From Deinococcales bacterium (lineage in GTDB: Bacteria; Deinococcota; Deinococci; Deinococcales; Deinococcaceae), in NCBI GenBank assembly GCA_014378225.1, contig JACMOA010000229.1, positions 1-6,222 of the forward strand: DNA of 6,222 nt, written 5' to 3'. A program made the position numbers and the translations under genes. The notes under the pieces are model-generated. The model saw only the letters and a program-made list of their open reading frames with translations, made no database searches and was not told where the DNA came from. Numbering within the stretch: position 1 is the stretch's first letter; every line of letters begins with the position of its first letter. Below are positions 3,865-6,222 of this stretch, one piece after another.

Positions 3865-5898
3865 TTGCTGCCCCTGGCACATCAAATCACATTTTTTGTT
3901 TTCGCTCTGATTGCCGGAGCGTTTGGAATTTACGGCTTTTACCGGGTTTATAAGCGCGTCTCGAGCGGCGCACCCACTCCCGAGGCCCGCTGGAACAGAG
4001 TGCTCGAGCGCGTCTCTAGCGCACTTTTGACCACGCTGACTCAGGAACGAGTGTTCAGGAAACGCAGCGTGGTCAGCACCCTGCATTCCTTCATTATGTA
4101 CGGCTTCACCTTTTACCTGCTGGTTAACGGGGTGGACGGACTCGAGGGATATTTTAAGTTTAACATTCTCTCGAGCAACTTTGTGGGCGCTGCCTATAAC
4201 TTTCTGGCTGATTTACTCAGTTTAGGCGTGCTCATCGGCGTGATTGCGCTGGTTTACCGCCGCTTTTATGGAAAGTCTAAACGCGATTTCAAATTCAATG
4301 AGCGTACCGTGCTGCACGAGAAAGTCAAAAATCAATACATTTCGAGGGATAGTTTGATTGTCAGCGCGTTTATCGTGTTTCATGTGGGGATGCGGGTGGT
4401 AGGGCAGGGGTTCAAATTGGTGGAAGAGGGGCGTGATTCGTTTCAACCGTTCTCGAGCGCGGTGGCTTCGCTGTTTATAGCGCTGGGTGCATCCCCCTCG
4501 AGCGCATTAGAGTGGCGGATTTGGGCTTACTGGGGAGCACTGGGCAGTATTTTGCTGTTCCTGAGCTACTTTCCCCGCACCAAACACATCCACCTGTTTG
4601 CCGCTCCGCTGAATTACGCACTCTCGAGGGAAGAAAACAGTGGAACGCTGCCGTTTCTCAAACTCGAGCATGAAAACAATGATGAACCCAAACTGGGCGC
4701 GAAGATGCTCGAGGATTTGGCGTGGCCGCGCCTTCTCGACGCATATTCCTGCACCCAGTGCAACCGCTGTCAGGACGTGTGTCCGGCCAGCGCCACCGGA
4801 AAGGCGCTCAGTCCGGCGGCGCTCGAGATTAACAAGCGTATGGAACTCAATTCGCTCGAGTTCGATGGCACGCAGCCCAGACCGCTGCTCGAGTTCGCAC
4901 TGAGCGAGGAAGCGCTGTGGGCCTGCACCACCTGCGGCGCGTGTATGCAGGTTTGTCCGGTACAGGATGAACAAATGCTGGACCTGATAGATTTGCGGCG
5001 GCATCAGGTGATGGTGGAAGGCGAGTTTCCAGCCCAGCTCACGGCGGCGTTTCGCGGCATGGAGAGAAACAGCAATCCCTGGGGCATCTCGAGGGAAAAA
5101 CGGCTCGAGTGGGCCGATGGTTTAAAGGTTCCTACCGTGCAGGAAAATCCCAACCCAGACGTGCTTTACTGGGTGGGGTGTGCGGCAGCCTACGACCCCA
5201 ACGCGCAAAAGGCCGCTCGAGCGTTTGTACAACTACTCGAGCGGGCTGGAGTGAATTACGCCGTGCTGGGCAAAGCCGAGGGCTGCACTGGAGACACCGC
5301 ACGGCGGGCCGGAAACGAGGCGCTTTATCAGGAACTGGCGGGGCAGAACATAGCCACCCTGAACACCGTAAATCCCAAGCTGATTGTGGCAACCTGTCCG
5401 CACTGCATGAACGCACTGGGCAACGAATATCCACAACTGGGCGGGAACTATGAAGTGATGCACCACACCCAGTATCTGGAAATGCTGCACGAGGAAAACC
5501 GCCTCGTGCCGCGCTACACGCTCGAGGGAGGACTCACCTACCACGACCCCTGTTATCTGGGACGGCATAACGGGGTTTACGACTCCCCTCGAGCGACTCT
5601 CAACGCGCTGGGCGCAGAAATTCTGGAACTCGAGCGCTCCAGAGAAAACTCTTTTTGCTGCGGCGCGGGTGGCGCACAGTTCTGGAAAGAGGAGGAACCC
5701 GGTGAAATGCGGGTCTCGAGCAATCGCTTTGACGAGATTCAGGCCCGACTAAACGCAGCCAACCCAGAAAAGGGCGAACCCAAAACCCTGGCGGTGGGCT
5801 GCCCGTTCTGCAAATCCATGCTCGGCTCAAGTCCGGGACGCGATGAAACGGTGCAAGTTAAAGATGTGGCGGAGTTGCTGCTTGAAAGCGTGCGGTGA
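3865..5898 (+). CDS. Membrane Fe-S oxidoreductase, FadF/EMO type
   Basis: 677 residues from a TTG start. Residues 1-240 are a NarI-like membrane part with about six hydrophobic segments (~8-27, 75-92, 108-132, 163-181, 196-210, 221-238). His74 and His173 lie in such segments and are candidate heme b ligands. Two 4Fe-4S motifs follow: C296, C299, C302, C306-P and C354, C357, C360, C364-P. The C-terminal half has two CCG (heterodisulfide-reductase-like) domains: C439, C474, C511, C514, and C563, C598-C599, C646, C649. EGCTGD-AR-G in the first and CCGAGG in the second are typical. Proteins of this build (B. subtilis FadF, Syntrophomonas EMO) pass electrons from electron-transfer flavoprotein to menaquinone during acyl-CoA oxidation; that role is inferred here. 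An anaerobic heterodisulfide-reductase or glycolate-oxidase-type role is less likely because of the membrane domain. No etfA, etfB or acyl-CoA dehydrogenase is in the window, and it appears monocistronic. Confidence 0.92.
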   Translation: MLPLAHQITFFVFALIAGAFGIYGFYRVYKRVSSGAPTPEARWNRVLERVSSALLTTLTQERVFRKRSVVSTLHSFIMYGFTFYLLVNGVDGLEGYFKFNILSSNFVGAAYNFLADLLSLGVLIGVIALVYRRFYGKSKRDFKFNERTVLHEKVKNQYISRDSLIVSAFIVFHVGMRVVGQGFKLVEEGRDSFQPFSSAVASLFIALGASPSSALEWRIWAYWGALGSILLFLSYFPRTKHIHLFAAPLNYALSREENSGTLPFLKLEHENNDEPKLGAKMLEDLAWPRLLDAYSCTQCNRCQDVCPASATGKALSPAALEINKRMELNSLEFDGTQPRPLLEFALSEEALWACTTCGACMQVCPVQDEQMLDLIDLRRHQVMVEGEFPAQLTAAFRGMERNSNPWGISREKRLEWADGLKVPTVQENPNPDVLYWVGCAAAYDPNAQKAARAFVQLLERAGVNYAVLGKAEGCTGDTARRAGNEALYQELAGQNIATLNTVNPKLIVATCPHCMNALGNEYPQLGGNYEVMHHTQYLEMLHEENRLVPRYTLEGGLTYHDPCYLGRHNGVYDSPRATLNALGAEILELERSRENSFCCGAGGAQFWKEEEPGEMRVSSNRFDEIQARLNAANPEKGEPKTLAVGCPFCKSMLGSSPGRDETVQVKDVAELLLESVR

Positions 5899-5921
5899 TT
5901 GGGGCAGAATTCAGACGACAG

Positions 5922-5957
5922 GCGGACAGGCCCGGTAGGTGCCGCTTTGTCCAAGAC
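5922..5957. repeat. Structured intergenic repeat, copy C
   Basis: Same 36-nt unit and orientation as 140-175, with six differences that are all transitions. GGACA (5924-5928) pairs with TGTCC (5948-5952), extendable by G-T wobbles. The inner CGG (5933-5935)/CCG (5942-5944), the core and the CAAGAC tail are conserved. It lies between the convergent 3' ends of the iron-sulfur gene and the hydrolase gene, a typical place for REP-like hairpins that stabilise or separate transcripts. No T-run follows, so a classical intrinsic terminator is unlikely. Confidence 0.65.
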
Positions 5958-5987
5958 ACAACAGAAAAAGCTGCTCGAGGTTGGGTT

Positions 5988-6222
5988 TCAACGCAGGTCG
6001 AGAAACTCAAGCACGCGCTGCATCAGCGATGAGGCGGCAGTGGCGTCATACGAGGGCAGGCTGCTATCTGCAAACAGGTGTCGGTCTCCGGGGTAGAGAA
6101 ACAGTTCCGCCTGTGCAGCGGACTCGACCAGCGCTCGAGCCGCTTCCAAATCCCCATCGTCCACAAAGAAGGGGTCTGCATTCATCGCGTAAATCTGAAC
6201 AGGTACCTCGACGGGCCACTCC
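5988..6222 (-). CDS. Dienelactone hydrolase family protein, C-terminal part
   Basis: The frame runs open from the window edge to a TGA at 5988-5990; 77 codons are visible and the N-terminal half lies outside. The first in-frame ATG (6185) is internal, because the homologous segment PVQIYAMNADPFF starts before it. The fragment matches the end of alpha/beta hydrolases of the dienelactone hydrolase family: a strand leading to the catalytic acid (Asp16 of the fragment, NADPFF), then LYPGDRHLFAD with the catalytic His48, then an SSLPSYD loop and a terminal helix (MQRVLEFLDLR). The Cys or Ser nucleophile lies outside the window. The family hydrolyses dienelactones and other small esters; the substrate here is unknown. 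It is convergent with the iron-sulfur gene, 89 nt away, with copy C of the repeat in between. Confidence 0.85.
   Translation of the reverse strand, partial: EWPVEVPVQIYAMNADPFFVDDGDLEAARALVESAAQAELFLYPGDRHLFADSSLPSYDATAASSLMQRVLEFLDLR

Noticed and set aside
4507..5004. Minus-strand open frame under the Fe-S gene
   Set aside because: Antisense to the conserved cysteine motifs; a codon-bias shadow.
1..6222. CTCGAG as cloning or adapter residue (XhoI sites)
   Set aside because: Copies are spread evenly inside conserved codons of native genes on both strands, which artefacts could not produce.

Overview
The window looks like chromosomal DNA of a moderately GC-rich bacterium, most likely of the Deinococcota (Deinococcus-Thermus group, for example a Meiothermus- or Deinococcus-like organism). 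This is inferred from the gene families, the Thermus-like uridine/cytidine kinase, extended -10 promoters and the density of small structured intergenic repeats. No rRNA or other taxonomic marker is present, so the assignment is tentative. A striking genome-scale signature is the palindrome CTCGAG: I count about 51 copies, one per ~120 nt, in genes on both strands, in all reading phases and between genes.

Layout. 1-254: gene-free, with a cluster of short structured repeats. 255-926 (-): uridine/cytidine kinase (udk). 927-1290: divergent promoter region. 1291-2817 (+): an unusual protein with an N-terminal E3-binding (PSBD) domain, a ~305-residue acidic Ala/Pro/Glu-rich linker and a C-terminal domain resembling a shortened 2-oxoacid dehydrogenase E2 catalytic domain without the catalytic His motif. 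2832-2862: symmetrical terminator shared with the convergent gene. 2912-3565 (-): small secreted lipoprotein of unknown function, with lower GC and almost no CTCGAG. 3566-3864: divergent intergenic region with hairpins and a palindromic promoter. 3865-5898 (+): membrane iron-sulfur oxidoreductase of the FadF/EMO type (NarI-like membrane part, two 4Fe-4S motifs, two CCG domains). 5922-5957: another copy of the structured repeat. 5988-6222 (-): C-terminal part of a dienelactone-hydrolase-family enzyme, cut by the window edge.

How the genes work together. They do not form one operon: neighbours are divergent or convergent and each has its own signals. Two genes touch acyl-CoA/2-oxoacid metabolism: the FadF-like protein would pass electrons from electron-transfer flavoprotein to quinone, and the PSBD protein may dock on a 2-oxoacid dehydrogenase complex. 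That link is thematic only. The points most worth following are the pseudo-E2 protein, the covarying hairpin repeats and the CTCGAG palindrome.
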